A DNA stretch of 64,000 nt from Niallia taxi (GCF_032818155.1 NZ_CP102590.1:310001-374000), one strand, 5' to 3'. Counted from the first letter of the stretch, positions 8,747 to 17,990 are shown. Program-made: numbers and translations. Notes: generated by a model not told the origin, from the letters alone.

Positions 8747-9268
8747 TCAGTTATGAAAGAATCCAGGTACCCTATTTTCCTTAATTTGAGCACGGTTACG
8801 AATTATTTCATTTACATTATTTTGTTCTAAGAGTGTCATAAATCTTTCCGCTAGGATCTTATTGGCTTCTGTTATATGATAAAAACCATCTAAAAATTGT
8901 TCTACAAGGCTCAAATCAACGTTCTCAATAGGGGCAGGTAAATATCCTAGACCTTCATTCTGAAACACAATCCAATTTGTATAAGAGACAGCATCTACAA
9001 TACAGCCAAATGCTAATTCGTTCACCTCTTCGGTTTCATCCTGCATTAGCATAAAAAGACTAGTTTCCTCTGTTCCATCATCTAACAAATTGTAAATATC
9101 ATCAGCTGAATGTTCTTTAGTTTCAGCCCACTCCCAGCATGTTTCCAATGCATTCTTTGCAGCATTAAAATTTGGAGAGGTCGATAATCGTTTGATTATT
9201 GCCTCACTTAACCCTAATAAATAAACAACCTGTTTATTCGAATTTAATCTCTCAAATCTATTTAACAT
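8747..9268 (-). CDS. Imm6-family immunity protein, second copy
   Basis: A 173-residue helical protein paralogous to the product of 6263-6724 through the segments DDIYNLLDDGTEE and DAVSYTNWIVFQNEGLGYLP. The ATG at 9268 is preferred because GGAGG lies 7 nt before it; a GTG four codons upstream overlaps that site. A short toxin-like tail ends 12 bp upstream, but no intact toxin remains. It has a longer C-terminus (about 20 extra residues, IIRNRAQIKENRVPGFFHN) than the first copy. Orphan immunity is inferred. Confidence 0.72.
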   Translation of the reverse strand: MLNRFERLNSNKQVVYLLGLSEAIIKRLSTSPNFNAAKNALETCWEWAETKEHSADDIYNLLDDGTEETSLFMLMQDETEEVNELAFGCIVDAVSYTNWIVFQNEGLGYLPAPIENVDLSLVEQFLDGFYHITEANKILAERFMTLLEQNNVNEIIRNRAQIKENRVPGFFHN

Positions 9269-9280
9269 GTTATCCTCCAC

Positions 9281-9403
9281 CTATTCAGCAAGCTTGCCAT
9301 GTTGCAGCACGAATTCTTGTTTAACCGACACACGTACACCGTCTTTTACCTGAGTTGTTACTACTATTGACAAGTTCGGATACTTGTACGTAAATAAACA
9401 TTA
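9281..9403 (-). pseudogene. C-terminal remnant of a toxin before the second Imm6 gene
   Basis: A frame of about 40 codons without start, reading KYPNLSIVVTTQVKDGVRVS and ending KQEFVLQHGKLAE. The stop lies 12 bp before the Imm6 start. By position it is the tail of the lost partner toxin. The remaining bases to 9537 carry nothing I recognise. Confidence 0.4.
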
Positions 9404-9537
9404 TCATTCTCTCCCTTTCATGTTAGACCAATAGAATCATTGGCTCTGTCTTCAAAAGAACAATTTAGAAGAATAAGTGAATTAATTAATAATACAATTT
9501 TGATATGGAAATAAAGTTTAAACAATACTATCATAAT

Positions 9538-9579
9538 AAAAAGTAACTCTAACTATTTATGTTGGAGTTACTTTTTTTT
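9538..9579 (-). terminator. Terminator after the 116-residue protein gene
   Basis: Minus strand: AAAAGTAACTC, a 14-nt loop, AGAGTTACTTTTT. The 11-bp stem is perfect, with T-runs on both strands. Confidence 0.75.
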
Positions 9580-9581
9580 AA

Positions 9582-9932
9582 TTAGTCATCATCACCATAC
9601 ATAAGGTCATCCAGTTCTTGATTTTGTTTTTGAATTTCTTTAAAACGATTTATTCTATTAACTAAATACTCAGAAGACACTTCTTTATTAGGATTTAAAA
9701 CACCATCATAGAATTTTAATTCTGCTCCTAAGTCTGTAAGAGACTTAATTAATGATTCTGCTTTTTCATCTTGTTCTTCATCTTTAAATAGCACCCATTC
9801 TAATACCGGTTCTCTATTTTCTATTTTACTCTTTATATCGGATAAGCCTAAAAAAGTATTCTTTCTTACTGTTGGTATATACTTTGTAACATTATCATCT
9901 TTCTCTACAATCACAAATATTATTGATTTCAT
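9582..9932 (-). CDS. Small immunity-like protein, family not recognised
   Basis: A 116-residue acidic soluble protein (MKSIIFVIVEKDDNVTKYIP at the start, ending LDDLMYGDDD). It has a ribosome binding site (AAGGGGGAAAC). The bases before it carry the broken reading frame of another protein tail, as at the neighbouring immunity genes. The arrangement suggests an immunity protein whose toxin has decayed. No family can be named. Confidence 0.5.
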   Translation of the reverse strand: MKSIIFVIVEKDDNVTKYIPTVRKNTFLGLSDIKSKIENREPVLEWVLFKDEEQDEKAESLIKSLTDLGAELKFYDGVLNPNKEVSSEYLVNRINRFKEIQKQNQELDDLMYGDDD

Positions 9933-9945
9933 TTTGTTTCCCCCT

Positions 9946-10222
9946 TAAAAATCATTTTCAATAGACTCATTTAATGGCTTACCTGGTAAGCTCTTTTTAT
10001 AACTACCGCCATGCCATTTTTTGGAGAGTCAAGGCCAGTTGAATCGTCCTAATGGGTATCAATAACTGTATAATCAGTATCATTAACTTGCATACCGATT
10101 CAAGTATTGGATAGTTATATGCCATGTAAGCCAGCAAGTTCAACTAAATCTTTATCATTATTTGCAGCTATACTGGTATTAATTTTTGGTGAACCTTTAA
10201 GTGTCTCTATATATTCACCTGC
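9946..10222 (-). pseudogene. Decayed toxin-like coding remnant
   Basis: One minus-strand frame can be followed through four in-frame stops. It reads NKAGEYIETLKGSPKINTSI, then VNDTDYTVIDTH and DDSTGLDSPKNGMAVVIK, and ends close to the start of the 116-residue protein. There is no start codon. The order remnant then small gene matches the neighbouring immunity loci. The family is not recognised. Confidence 0.35.
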
Positions 10223-10223
10223 T

Positions 10224-11138
10224 TTATTCCTTAATAATGTAATCCGGGAAACCACGTTTTATTGAATTTTCTTTAGCCCCTTCAGCACTTTGTTTATCAA
10301 TGAAGTTATCATTGAGCGAGAAGCTATAGGTACCAGTTGGTATTGAATCCATCTCCTCTAACTCTTTTGTAACTTGGTTGAATATTTCTTCACTTGGTTT
10401 TGCCTGCTTGTCAGCCATAAATAACTGAATATTAATTTTGAAATTTTCAGCCTTAAACAAGTTCTCATCATAGGCATTCCGCAAATTTTCTGCACTTTCA
10501 TCAGGATTGCTTATATAAAGGTCATAAACAGGTTTAATCGCCTCTTCTTTACTTGTTAGCGCTAAAAAATAATACGGAGTCATATATCCATGTCCACCAA
10601 CATTTTGGAGAGCTTCTTTTGTTTTACCAGTAACTTGCCCTTTTGCTGCAAGCGACTCAAGGTAACTATCAAGCTTTTTGAATTCTTCATTAAAAATCAT
10701 GTGATATAATCCGCCTTTAATGGCATTTTCCACCTGGTATTCTTCTGCCCAAATTTTATCTGTCAACACTTGCTTTCCTTGTTCATCAATTGGTACAACG
10801 GCATAAGTATAGAAATGTACTTTCCCTTTGGATTCTACAAAAATCGTTGCCCCATCACTGCTACCGACTACATTATGTACATAAACATCCGTTTTATAGT
10901 TATCCTTAAAAAACTTTAAAGCTGCTTCTTCTATCTGGTTTTTGTTCTTTTCAGCAAGTTTATCGGTATCTTTTCCATATGACAGAGCATAACCTTCGCC
11001 TATATAATCCTGAACGCTCACCAAGCTGTCGTTAAAAGGTTCAGCTTGTGTTTCTTTAGTATTATTCATACCAGAACAGCCTCCAAGCATTATTGATAAC
11101 CCAATACTGCAGAGCAAAATTTTTGTATTCTTGACCAT
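10224..11138 (-). CDS. DUF1672-family lipoprotein
   Basis: A 304-residue lipoprotein with signal helix and lipobox LGGCSG near residue 20. The segments PFNDSLVSVQDYIGEGYAL, AALKFFKDNYKTDVYVHNVV and FVESKGKVHFYTYAVVPID match the DUF1672 lipoproteins of Staphylococcus and Bacillus as I recall them. The function of that family is unknown. ATG at 11138 is chosen because GGAGGAG lies upstream at the right distance; an earlier in-frame start would precede that site. It is likely exposed at the outer membrane face. Confidence 0.8.
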   Translation of the reverse strand: MVKNTKILLCSIGLSIMLGGCSGMNNTKETQAEPFNDSLVSVQDYIGEGYALSYGKDTDKLAEKNKNQIEEAALKFFKDNYKTDVYVHNVVGSSDGATIFVESKGKVHFYTYAVVPIDEQGKQVLTDKIWAEEYQVENAIKGGLYHMIFNEEFKKLDSYLESLAAKGQVTGKTKEALQNVGGHGYMTPYYFLALTSKEEAIKPVYDLYISNPDESAENLRNAYDENLFKAENFKINIQLFMADKQAKPSEEIFNQVTKELEEMDSIPTGTYSFSLNDNFIDKQSAEGAKENSIKRGFPDYIIKE

Positions 11139-11216
11139 AGTTAGTATCTCCTCCCTAAAGGACTGTTCCATATCTATAATTGATTGTAGCGAATAAAGTT
11201 ATATATACAATTCAAA

Positions 11217-11240
11217 AGGTGAAAAGTCACCCTTTTTAAG
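11217..11240. terminator. Terminator-like hairpin upstream of the DUF1672 gene
   Basis: AAAGGTGA AAAG TCACC CTTTTT: a short stem with T-runs on both strands. It lies between two divergent lipoprotein genes and may separate their transcription. The rest of 11139-11541 shows only AT-rich upstream sequence. Confidence 0.4.
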
Positions 11241-11541
11241 CAGAAAAGAGGAAAGTCAGGAATAGGCTCCTCATTAGCTTACTTAAAAAGATAAGAAGGT
11301 AATCAAACGTAGTATAAAAATGGAAGATTACTTGATAGATATGGTTCACTTGTTAATGCTGACAGTATATTTTTGAACTTTAATTATAAAGCCCTGAACC
11401 AATTGAAAGGGTATAAACTCCCATGACAAAAAGGAAATAATTGTTTATACTCACTTTTGGAAACTTCTTCCTTGTTTTAAAGAATGGGAGAACAAATAAT
11501 AGCTAATCATTATATGGCTAATAACATCGGGGGAAACAGAT

Positions 11542-12228
11542 ATGAAAGAATTAGTAATAAAAAAAAGAATAGTGCTTCGGTGCTTCGCTGTATTGGCTTT
11601 AATGCTGATTATTGGCGGATGTGGAGAGAAAAAAGAAGCTGGCGGGAACAAACAAGAAGATGAAAAAGCGACTGAATCATCACATGATGCGGACTCCGTT
11701 AAATCGAATACTAGTGATTCCGAAAAAGTATATGATGGAAGTACAAATGAGCCAAACGTCTTCGAGTTGGATTGGGATGAATTTAAAAGTCGCTGGGAAC
11801 AAAATTTAAACAGCCTTGGTCGCCCGGAACTTGGTACCATAGAAAATGAGCAAGAAAAGGAAAGTGCTTATGGTTTATTAAAATCTGGAACATTGGATGA
11901 AACCGAGTTATTTGGTTTGTCTGCTAATACGGATCGAGATACAGGCAAAATAATAACTGTAGTAGCTTCTGGTTTTGAAAGCGAGGAAGGTATAGAGAGT
12001 GGTAATAGCGTATTCTTTGCTGCATCCGCATTAATAGACGTTGCTGATCCTACACTCTCAACTAATAAGGTTCTGGAACTAACCGAAAAATTAGATCTAT
12101 ACGGTACGATTACAGATGAAGGGCAAATTGTCATAGAGGAAAATGGTTTGATATATACTTCTATGGCTCAAGAGACAGCTGATATGGGACCACTTGTTTC
12201 GTTAACTATTCAGAAGGCAGCAGAATGA
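11542..12228 (+). CDS. Lipoprotein of unknown function
   Basis: A 228-residue lipoprotein on the plus strand: signal helix (residues 11-25), lipobox IGGC with Cys27, then a charged disordered linker to about residue 70. The folded part begins near FELDWDEFKSRWEQNLNSLG. A GGGGGA ribosome binding site precedes ATG. I do not recognise the domain. It is transcribed opposite to its neighbours and closed by its own terminator, so it forms a single-gene unit. Confidence 0.7.
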   Translation: MKELVIKKRIVLRCFAVLALMLIIGGCGEKKEAGGNKQEDEKATESSHDADSVKSNTSDSEKVYDGSTNEPNVFELDWDEFKSRWEQNLNSLGRPELGTIENEQEKESAYGLLKSGTLDETELFGLSANTDRDTGKIITVVASGFESEEGIESGNSVFFAASALIDVADPTLSTNKVLELTEKLDLYGTITDEGQIVIEENGLIYTSMAQETADMGPLVSLTIQKAAE

Positions 12229-12264
12229 TTTTTTGCTAATAAAAAGATAATATTTAAAAAGAGT

Positions 12265-12301
12265 GGGTGATTAGTTAAAAGAGCTAGTCATCCTTGTGTT
12301 T
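12265..12301 (+). terminator. Terminator after the plus-strand lipoprotein gene
   Basis: GGGTGATTAG / CTAGTCATCC forms a 10-bp stem with two wobble pairs, followed by TTGTGTTT. Confidence 0.55.
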
Positions 12302-12484
12302 CCTATGAACAAGACAAATGAGATGCACATACAACTATATATTGTTCGATTAATTGGATTTCTGTCCAACACACAATTGAACTGCAAAATCATTATTGTG
12401 TGAGACCTCTTTCCACTTGCATTCTAGTTTTTGCTGATAATCCTTAGTAATCAGCTATAAAAAAAGAGTGAAAAAAACTACAAC

Positions 12485-12515
12485 AAAAGAGCAGGAAACA
12501 ATACCCGCCCTTTTG
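12485..12515 (-). terminator. Terminator after the minus-strand lipoprotein gene
   Basis: Minus strand: GGGCGGG, an 8-nt loop, CCTGCTC, then TTTTGTTGTAGTTTTTTT. It lies just beyond the stop at 12524. Confidence 0.6.
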
Positions 12516-12523
12516 TAAATCTA

Positions 12524-13189
12524 CTATTCGAATGAATATTCTACTTCTTGTATTGAAGTTATGTCTTCATACGTCTCTCCATCCATAGAAGGAGCAAAAA
12601 CAAACTTAATTTTTGAGATATCCTCCGCTTCCTCTAGTTTGAAAATGAATCCATCATCAAACTCCTTTGTTACTTTACCTGCGAATGGCGCCAAGCTATC
12701 AGCTTCCGTGTAGATAATGTCATTTCCTAATCTATCAACCTGCTGTCCTTTATCTGTTACCACATGCTTTAAACCGTCCCAAGCAATGTTCTTATCTTCC
12801 TTGTTTTCCACCTCATAGCGTACCTGCACATAGACATATTCATCTTTAATGTCATCTGCAGCCTGCGAAGCAATCTTTAGCACATCTATATGCTCTTGTG
12901 TAACATTCGTCATTTTAAATAGTCTCATATCTTTAATTGTTACTGCTAATGGTGAAACATCAATCGTTTTATTTATTTCCTTCATTTTCAACAACTCAAG
13001 CATGCCATCCTTCGTTTCTGCCTTTTGACCAGCTTTAGTAAGCTCCGATCGGGCAGCTTCTGTAGATGTCATATTTTGCTCATCAGCCTTTTTTTCTACT
13101 TCTGCTGAAGATATTTCTGCATCATTGCCACATGCAGCAAGAAATAAGCAAGTTGCTAATACTAGTGATGTTACTAACTTCTTTTTCAC
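12524..13189 (-). CDS. Lipoprotein, possibly with a DUF4352-like domain
   Basis: A 221-residue lipoprotein: signal helix, lipobox LAAC with Cys20, charged linker. From about residue 75 comes a beta-rich domain (ISPLAVTI-type strand, DEYVYVQVRYEVENKEDKNI, ending KFVFAPSMDG and VEYSFE), which resembles the extracellular DUF4352/immunoglobulin-like domains of Bacillus lipoproteins. The start is GTG with GGGGGA upstream. It is likely anchored on the outer membrane face. The domain call is by pattern; the function is unknown. Confidence 0.7.
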   Translation of the reverse strand: MKKKLVTSLVLATCLFLAACGNDAEISSAEVEKKADEQNMTSTEAARSELTKAGQKAETKDGMLELLKMKEINKTIDVSPLAVTIKDMRLFKMTNVTQEHIDVLKIASQAADDIKDEYVYVQVRYEVENKEDKNIAWDGLKHVVTDKGQQVDRLGNDIIYTEADSLAPFAGKVTKEFDDGFIFKLEEAEDISKIKFVFAPSMDGETYEDITSIQEVEYSFE

Positions 13190-13426
13190 TTATAGTCCCC
13201 CAATATATGTAATTCGTCCATATTATACCAAATAAAATATAATAATTGGGGTTTATTTCCTTTTTCAGTTCTTTAATCCTAGTACTGTTATGTGTAAATA
13301 AGCCTATGACTAGATTGGGAGTATCGAGGTCAATGTTCTTAAAAAAACATCAAAATTAAATTATCCGAACTAAGCAATTAAAAAAACAGTAAAAAATTCT
13401 TATACCCTTTGTATTATCACTTTGTT

Positions 13427-14191
13427 CTACTTATTACGTAGAAACTGTTCGAAGGTAACTTCCCCCTTCTGAATATTTATATTTGTGTTCTTTCCTTCAA
13501 CGAAAGCCTTAGATATCCTACCCGGCAAAGAAACATCAAATACTAAATTCTCTTCTTTCTTCGTGTTAATTTTTACTTCAGCCATCTCTCTAATTGTCAT
13601 TATCTCAGGTCCACCATAGTCCTCCACCCTTTCTTGGGGACCTATATCCACCAAATCAATTAGATGCATAGCAAATTCATGCACGTCTACACTCTGCACC
13701 TTCCATCTCCCTGGAATGACATATCTGTTAAAGAAAGGTTTGGATAAAAGTAAATTTTCTACAAATCCATGAAATTGCGTGGCACGTGCAATTGTGTAAG
13801 GAACAGTACTTTTACTTAACAGTTCTTCGGCTTCTAACTTCAGTTGATAGTATTTCCAAGGTATTTCTTCGATGCCCACGATGGAAGGATAAATAAAGTG
13901 CTGTATATGTTGTAACTTACTCAACAGATTTCCTAAACCTTCTATTTCTACCTTTTTGATGTTTTTCATTGGGCTTGTTGCTGCATGAATGACGACATCT
14001 ACATCCTTTACAGCATCTTCCAATCCCTCTCCTGATACCAAATCGCTATAAACCCAATCCAACTGTTGCCAATCTCGAGGTCTTTTTCTAGAGGTTATCT
14101 TAACCTTGTATTCAGTATCTTTTAGACGAAACAGCAAGGCGGAACCTAAATAACCTGTTGAACCTGTCACCAACACTCTCACGTCGAACAC
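13427..14191 (-). CDS. NAD(P)-binding atypical SDR (NmrA-like)
   Basis: A 254-residue cytoplasmic protein with the Rossmann motif VLVTGSTGYLGSAL (TGxxGxxG) at the N-terminus. A DVVIHAATSP strand follows, then the sequence YYQLKLEAEELL, typical of atypical short-chain dehydrogenases of the NmrA / SDR-a5 type. Such proteins bind NAD(P) and act as sensors or isomerases. A start at the GTG of codon 4 (14182) is equally possible. It lies directly after the FAD monooxygenase pseudogene, with which it may once have formed an operon. The substrate is unknown. Confidence 0.8.
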   Translation of the reverse strand: MFDVRVLVTGSTGYLGSALLFRLKDTEYKVKITSRKRPRDWQQLDWVYSDLVSGEGLEDAVKDVDVVIHAATSPMKNIKKVEIEGLGNLLSKLQHIQHFIYPSIVGIEEIPWKYYQLKLEAEELLSKSTVPYTIARATQFHGFVENLLLSKPFFNRYVIPGRWKVQSVDVHEFAMHLIDLVDIGPQERVEDYGGPEIMTIREMAEVKINTKKEENLVFDVSLPGRISKAFVEGKNTNINIQKGEVTFEQFLRNK

Positions 14192-14254
14192 GACCCTTCT
14201 GAGACTATTTCTTTATATTGTATTATTCGTTTGTCTTCTGCTTTATACGTCTTA

Positions 14255-15128
14255 TTATAAGAATAACGTGATATAAAATAAGCCACCGAGCAAAACAATG
14301 TTCCCAAACACAAAGCGGTTAATTGGTGGCAGAACATAAATATCATGCTGGAGCAATTGATTATCAGAGGTTTGCGCCAGTATCTCAGGTATCGGGTCAT
14401 GGTAGCCTTCAAATATTTTAATCAAGTTCTGTACAGTAAAGTTTCTTAATGGAGAATTCTTAAATTTGGCATTAACGCAAGCGAACCAATAGATTCGATT
14501 GTCCTGTAAAGGAACCAAACCAAAGCTTCCCTTCCGGCCCCAAGTTTCTATAAATACTTTCGGATTGTATCCTCTCAAGATTGGTTCAGTCTGTACAACA
14601 GCCCTCCAACAGGTGTATCCCGCATACCTGGGTTTAACATTTGGCATTAGAGTATCACGAATGGTAGAATGAATACCATCAGTAAATCTCCTTCCTCTGT
14701 TGTACCGTCTTCAAACAATACTTTCACACCGGAGTCATTTTGTTCAAAGCGACTTCAAGTCTTTCCAGTATGAACAATTTGCTGCAGACCTAAGGAGTTT
14801 ATTAGCAACTCTAAGAGTTTTCCTCGCTCAATGGCAACATTGTCAAGTCCATACTTGCGACTAATTAAAGCTGTGTCCGTCTGTTGTAGGATTTTCCCCT
14901 CAGATGTAAGGATGCGAAGTTCATCCAATACTTTCCCTTCCCGAGCAACTTGATCATCTACACCTAGCTGCTGCAATGCCCGAAAAGCATTCGAGCTAAT
15001 TCTTAGTCCGGACCTGCGTAACGCACTTCAGGCTTACTCTCAAAAACTTCTACTTCCATCCCAATTTTACGAAGGGCAATGGCTGTGCTAAGTCCTCCAA
15101 TTCCTGAGCCTATGATGATTACTTTCAT
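14255..15128 (-). pseudogene. FAD-dependent monooxygenase, frameshifted and truncated
   Basis: The N-terminus shows the FAD dinucleotide motif MKVIIIGSGIGGLSTAIALR, starting at ATG 15128. A one-base shift near 15,017 separates this from GLRISSNAFRALQQLGVDDQ, which continues to 14755. A further shift leads to the frame ending at 14255 (GRKGSFGLVPLQDNRIYWFA). The match ends at the glycine before the expected GDAAHAM-type FAD motif, so the C-terminal third is missing. Several frame changes and the missing end make it non-functional. The parent family (UbiH / salicylate hydroxylase type) oxidises aromatic compounds. Confidence 0.8.
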
Positions 15129-15687
15129 CGTATCACCGCTTTCACGTAATTATAATCCAACCTTTTAGAATTAATTACTAGCCAAGTCTTTATAATGTTT
15201 AAAAATAGAGTAAAAGAAACAAAGTGTTTACGGCTTCAAATAAGCCAACTATCCAGTATAATGAACCGATAACACTTCATGAAATAAATTAACAAGGTAA
15301 ACGAAAACTCACCAATTTACCTCTATATAACTCAAATGCAACATATCTTAAAACAACTAATGCTCGTAGTGAAATACTTCTTCTCTACTTAGATATGTTT
15401 TTTATTCATTTTCAATAATCCCTACTAACCATAAACAATATGTTATTTTATAAAAAAATGCTCCATTTACTCTTATTTTGGAAATGAAGTTACTGGAGCG
15501 GCTACACTTAGCGCCTATTTGTTCCTCCACAATATTAATTCTATATTTCTATTGGTTTTAATTGATGAATTTATCTTTTATCTCACATGCACCACTTATT
15601 TAGCCGATTACCCCCAGCTATTTGGTCTGGTTAACTTTGCTAAAAATCCGCTATTTGTTCAAAGTAAGATAACTAACTAAATCTCAC
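15129..15687. other. Intergenic stretch with one minus-strand terminator
   Basis: About 560 bp without a coding region I can support. The only structured site seen is a terminator-like hairpin at 15452-15499 (minus strand GCTCCA ... TGGAGC then ATTTTTTT), which would end the DUF2247 transcript. Confidence 0.5.
15452..15499 (-). terminator. Terminator downstream of the DUF2247 gene
   Basis: Minus strand: outer stem GCTCCA / TGGAGC extended by weaker pairs, followed by ATTTTTTT. Confidence 0.55.
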
Positions 15688-16152
15688 TCACTCTAATTTT
15701 AAAAATTTTTCAAACCTATTTACCATATCGTCTTTCGTACTTGGGACTTCTTGAGGCAGATAATTAACAAAACTCACCATATCTTTTGGATAGTGATGAT
15801 TTCCATAAAACTCTGCAATTTTATTTAATAATTCATTATCTTCTTTACATCTTTCTTTTATTTGAGATAAACAAACAAATCTGAGTTTTCTATTCTCCTC
15901 TACTAATATTGCGCTTTCTTCATCTAATTCAGGAAAGAAATTAGTTTTTATTTCTAGCATAACTTTATCTAAATCTTCACTAGATACTCCCCATGCAAGT
16001 TCACTAACAAACTCACTTTCATCACCAATCTCCATTAATTCAACCGCATAGTCAGAGATAACGTCTTTACTAAAATAATTTTCTTGGACACCTACAAAAA
16101 TAGTTTTCCAGTCATACTTAATATTTTTATTTTTTAAGTCTTTTAAGTTCAT
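15688..16152 (-). CDS. DUF2247-family immunity protein
   Basis: A 154-residue cytoplasmic protein. The segments LKDLKNKNIKYDWKTIFVGV, YAVELMEIGDESEFVSELAW and AEFYGNHHYPKDMVSFVNYLP match DUF2247, a family found next to polymorphic toxins and thought to give immunity. ATG at 16152 is chosen for its AGGTGA site; a GTG three codons earlier overlaps it. The stop of the orphan toxin module lies 12 bp upstream, so the two form a toxin-immunity pair although the toxin is broken. Confidence 0.78.
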   Translation of the reverse strand: MNLKDLKNKNIKYDWKTIFVGVQENYFSKDVISDYAVELMEIGDESEFVSELAWGVSSEDLDKVMLEIKTNFFPELDEESAILVEENRKLRFVCLSQIKERCKEDNELLNKIAEFYGNHHYPKDMVSFVNYLPQEVPSTKDDMVNRFEKFLKLE

Positions 16153-16164
16153 ATAATTCACCTA

Positions 16165-17356
16165 CTATTTTTTTTGAACTGGATTTGGCTTACCTGTTAT
16201 AACACCATTTTCAATAAATCTCCAGTGACTCAACAATCCATTTGGCTCAACAAATCCTTTCAAAAACACCCTTTTTACCATTATTACTCCCCATAACTTG
16301 ATAAAATTCCCTTTCAATCTCATCACCACCTACCAGTGGAAACTTCTTCGAAAATCTTGAATAATTATCAATAACATCCGAAAAACCATGTTCCTATGGT
16401 ACATGTGGGAACTCTTTTTCTATAAAAGGTCTCCCTTTTTCGTCTCTTCCCCAAACTGGTTTAACTTCATCAACCTTTTCCCTACTTCCAACTCGTTTTC
16501 CATCTATAATAGGACCTTCAAGTTCCTCAATCACTTTAGATTTAGAACCACTGACTTGCTGACCAGCTATTTCCGAGCCCTTTCTAACTTCAGTATTAAC
16601 CTTATTTCCCTTTACCTTCTCTTTTATCCTCGCCAAATCACCTTTAGAAACCTTAATCGGCCTACCAGAAATCTTCCTACCTCTAAAACCATAAACACTC
16701 CCAATTAAACTGCTAAAGATAATGGAATTAGATTCTAGCTTCGATAACTCTTCTCCAGTCCAAAGATTATATCCTTCTTTGGCTGCTTGGATTTGTTCGA
16801 GGTAAATATCTGAATCAGGCTCGTTGTCTAACTTGATTTCTCCATTTTTTAAAGCCTCATTATATGCTAGGCTGGTTTTGGCTGCATCTTGATCTGTGCG
16901 GCCATTTTTACTGAGAACCCATGTATTGCCTACGAGCTTTTTCTCGTATTGGCTGAAGTCGTACTTCACTTCTGTTTTGCCAGCGATTTTCTTAATGGTG
17001 TTTTCTTTGCTGGTGCTTTTAACGGAGTGATTGGAAACTCCTTTGACGTTTTTGTTTACATCGTCTGATTTAAACATAGCCATACTTGGACCAAGTGGGG
17101 AGAGCTGATTGTTTGGTTGTAAAACACTTGTCAGGAAGCCTTTAAAGGTTAATTTGCTATTGCTTAATCCTGTTTTAATTAGCTGGTATGTTTTATTGAC
17201 TGGTATTTCACTCATTCGAACGGCTTCTTTTATCATGCTAGGGGCATATGGGACAAATGGTATTGCTCCAATCATGCTTTGGGTGATGCTTGCTTGGCGC
17301 TGTTTTCGGAAAGGTCGTCGGCAGATAAGGGGCTGTAGGGAATTTGACTCCTTCAT
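16165..17356 (-). pseudogene. Orphan LXG-toxin C-terminal module, frameshifted
   Basis: From QRQASITQSMIGAIPFVP to ...NTEV, about 235 residues closely match the middle of the LXG-HNH toxin at 19420-21732. After that the sequence is entirely different (SEIAGQQVSGSKSKVIEELE and on), so it carries another toxin tip. The N-terminal LXG domain is absent, replaced by about 18 unrelated residues. The open frame ends at 16394. Beyond it the coding sense continues with frameshifts through GFSDVIDNYSRFSKKFPLVG and FVEPNGLLSHWRFIENG to TAG at 16165, next to the DUF2247 gene. It resembles a silent tip cassette that could be swapped into a full toxin by recombination. Confidence 0.75.
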
Positions 17357-17373
17357 CTAGTTTGACACTGCAA

Positions 17374-17408
17374 ACAAAAAAACACTTGATCCTTAATACA
17401 ATCAAGTA
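17374..17408 (-). terminator. Terminator bordering the orphan toxin module
   Basis: Minus strand: ACTTGAT, a 10-nt loop, ATCAAGT, then GTTTTTTTG. A related hairpin (CACTTGAT...CAGGTGTTTTTG) lies at 56750-56791, downstream of the intact LXG cassette. Confidence 0.6.
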
Positions 17409-17439
17409 CTTTCTGCATATTAAATAGGGTCATCCATTT

Positions 17440-17532
17440 TACAGTATCCATAAGAAAGACCCGAATGATTTCTTAGTAAACGGCTTGATGGATTTATTAG
17501 ACAATACCAACGGCTTGAAATTGCCCTGAAAA
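17440..17532 (+). pseudogene. Fragment of a serine recombinase
   Basis: Plus strand: YSIHKKDPNDFLVNGLMDLL, then after a one-base shift RQYQRLEIALKN. This matches the recombinase fragment at 18032-18484 (YSIYKKDPSDFLINGLMELL, QYQRLEISLK) but lies in the opposite direction. Only about 30 codons remain. Confidence 0.65.
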
Positions 17533-17745
17533 ATCCATGTCATAACTACCGCTGACATGTAAAATGTCATCTCGCCTAATTATCGTACTTTTCTTACTAT
17601 CCAAGTATTGAAACGATACTCAATGATGATACAACCATCATGAGCTTTCGATTCTCAAACAAATCACATTCTTATTGTCTCACTCAAAAATCTTCACTTT
17701 TTATTATTCACTATCTTTATGTATCCGTATCGATACCACCTTTAG
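17533..17745. repeat. Dispersed repeat, copy 1
   Basis: The core at about 17561-17645 (AATGTCATCTCGCCTAATTA, then TCGTACTTTTCTTACTATCC) ends in a hairpin CTCAATGATGAT...ATCATGAGC. It is repeated about 250 bp further on in direct orientation and again at 56555-56706. The homology with copy 2 extends beyond the hairpin to about 17740. Possible frames on either strand are broken and not conserved between copies, so I read it as non-coding. Confidence 0.65.
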
Positions 17746-17990
17746 CATTACGAGCTTTGTCATTGTCTTTAGTTTGTGGGTTTTGCAGTATCAAAAGTCC
17801 CCACACCATGAAAATGTCAAATCACCCAATTATCGTACTTTTCTTATTATTCCAATATAAAATAAAACTCCATGATGGCAGTACCTTCATGGAGTCTCTA
17901 TTTTCAAACGTATCATTGCTCTTTTTGTCCAACTCAAATATTTTAATTGTATTTTAGTTCACTTGCTTTATGTGCCTATACGTAAAACCC
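17746..17990. repeat. Dispersed repeat, copy 2
   Basis: Shares TACGAGCTTTGTCATT with copy 3, and with both other copies the segment AATTATCGTACTT plus a 3' hairpin, here perfect: ACTCCATGA, 11-nt loop, TCATGGAGT (17866-17895). The sequence after it (TTTTCAAACGTATCATTGCT) parallels that of copy 1. Confidence 0.65.

Noticed and set aside
17640..17957. 105-codon plus-strand frame across the repeat copies
   Set aside because: It crosses both repeat copies, is not conserved in copy 3 and has no ribosome binding site; the repeat explains the sequence better.
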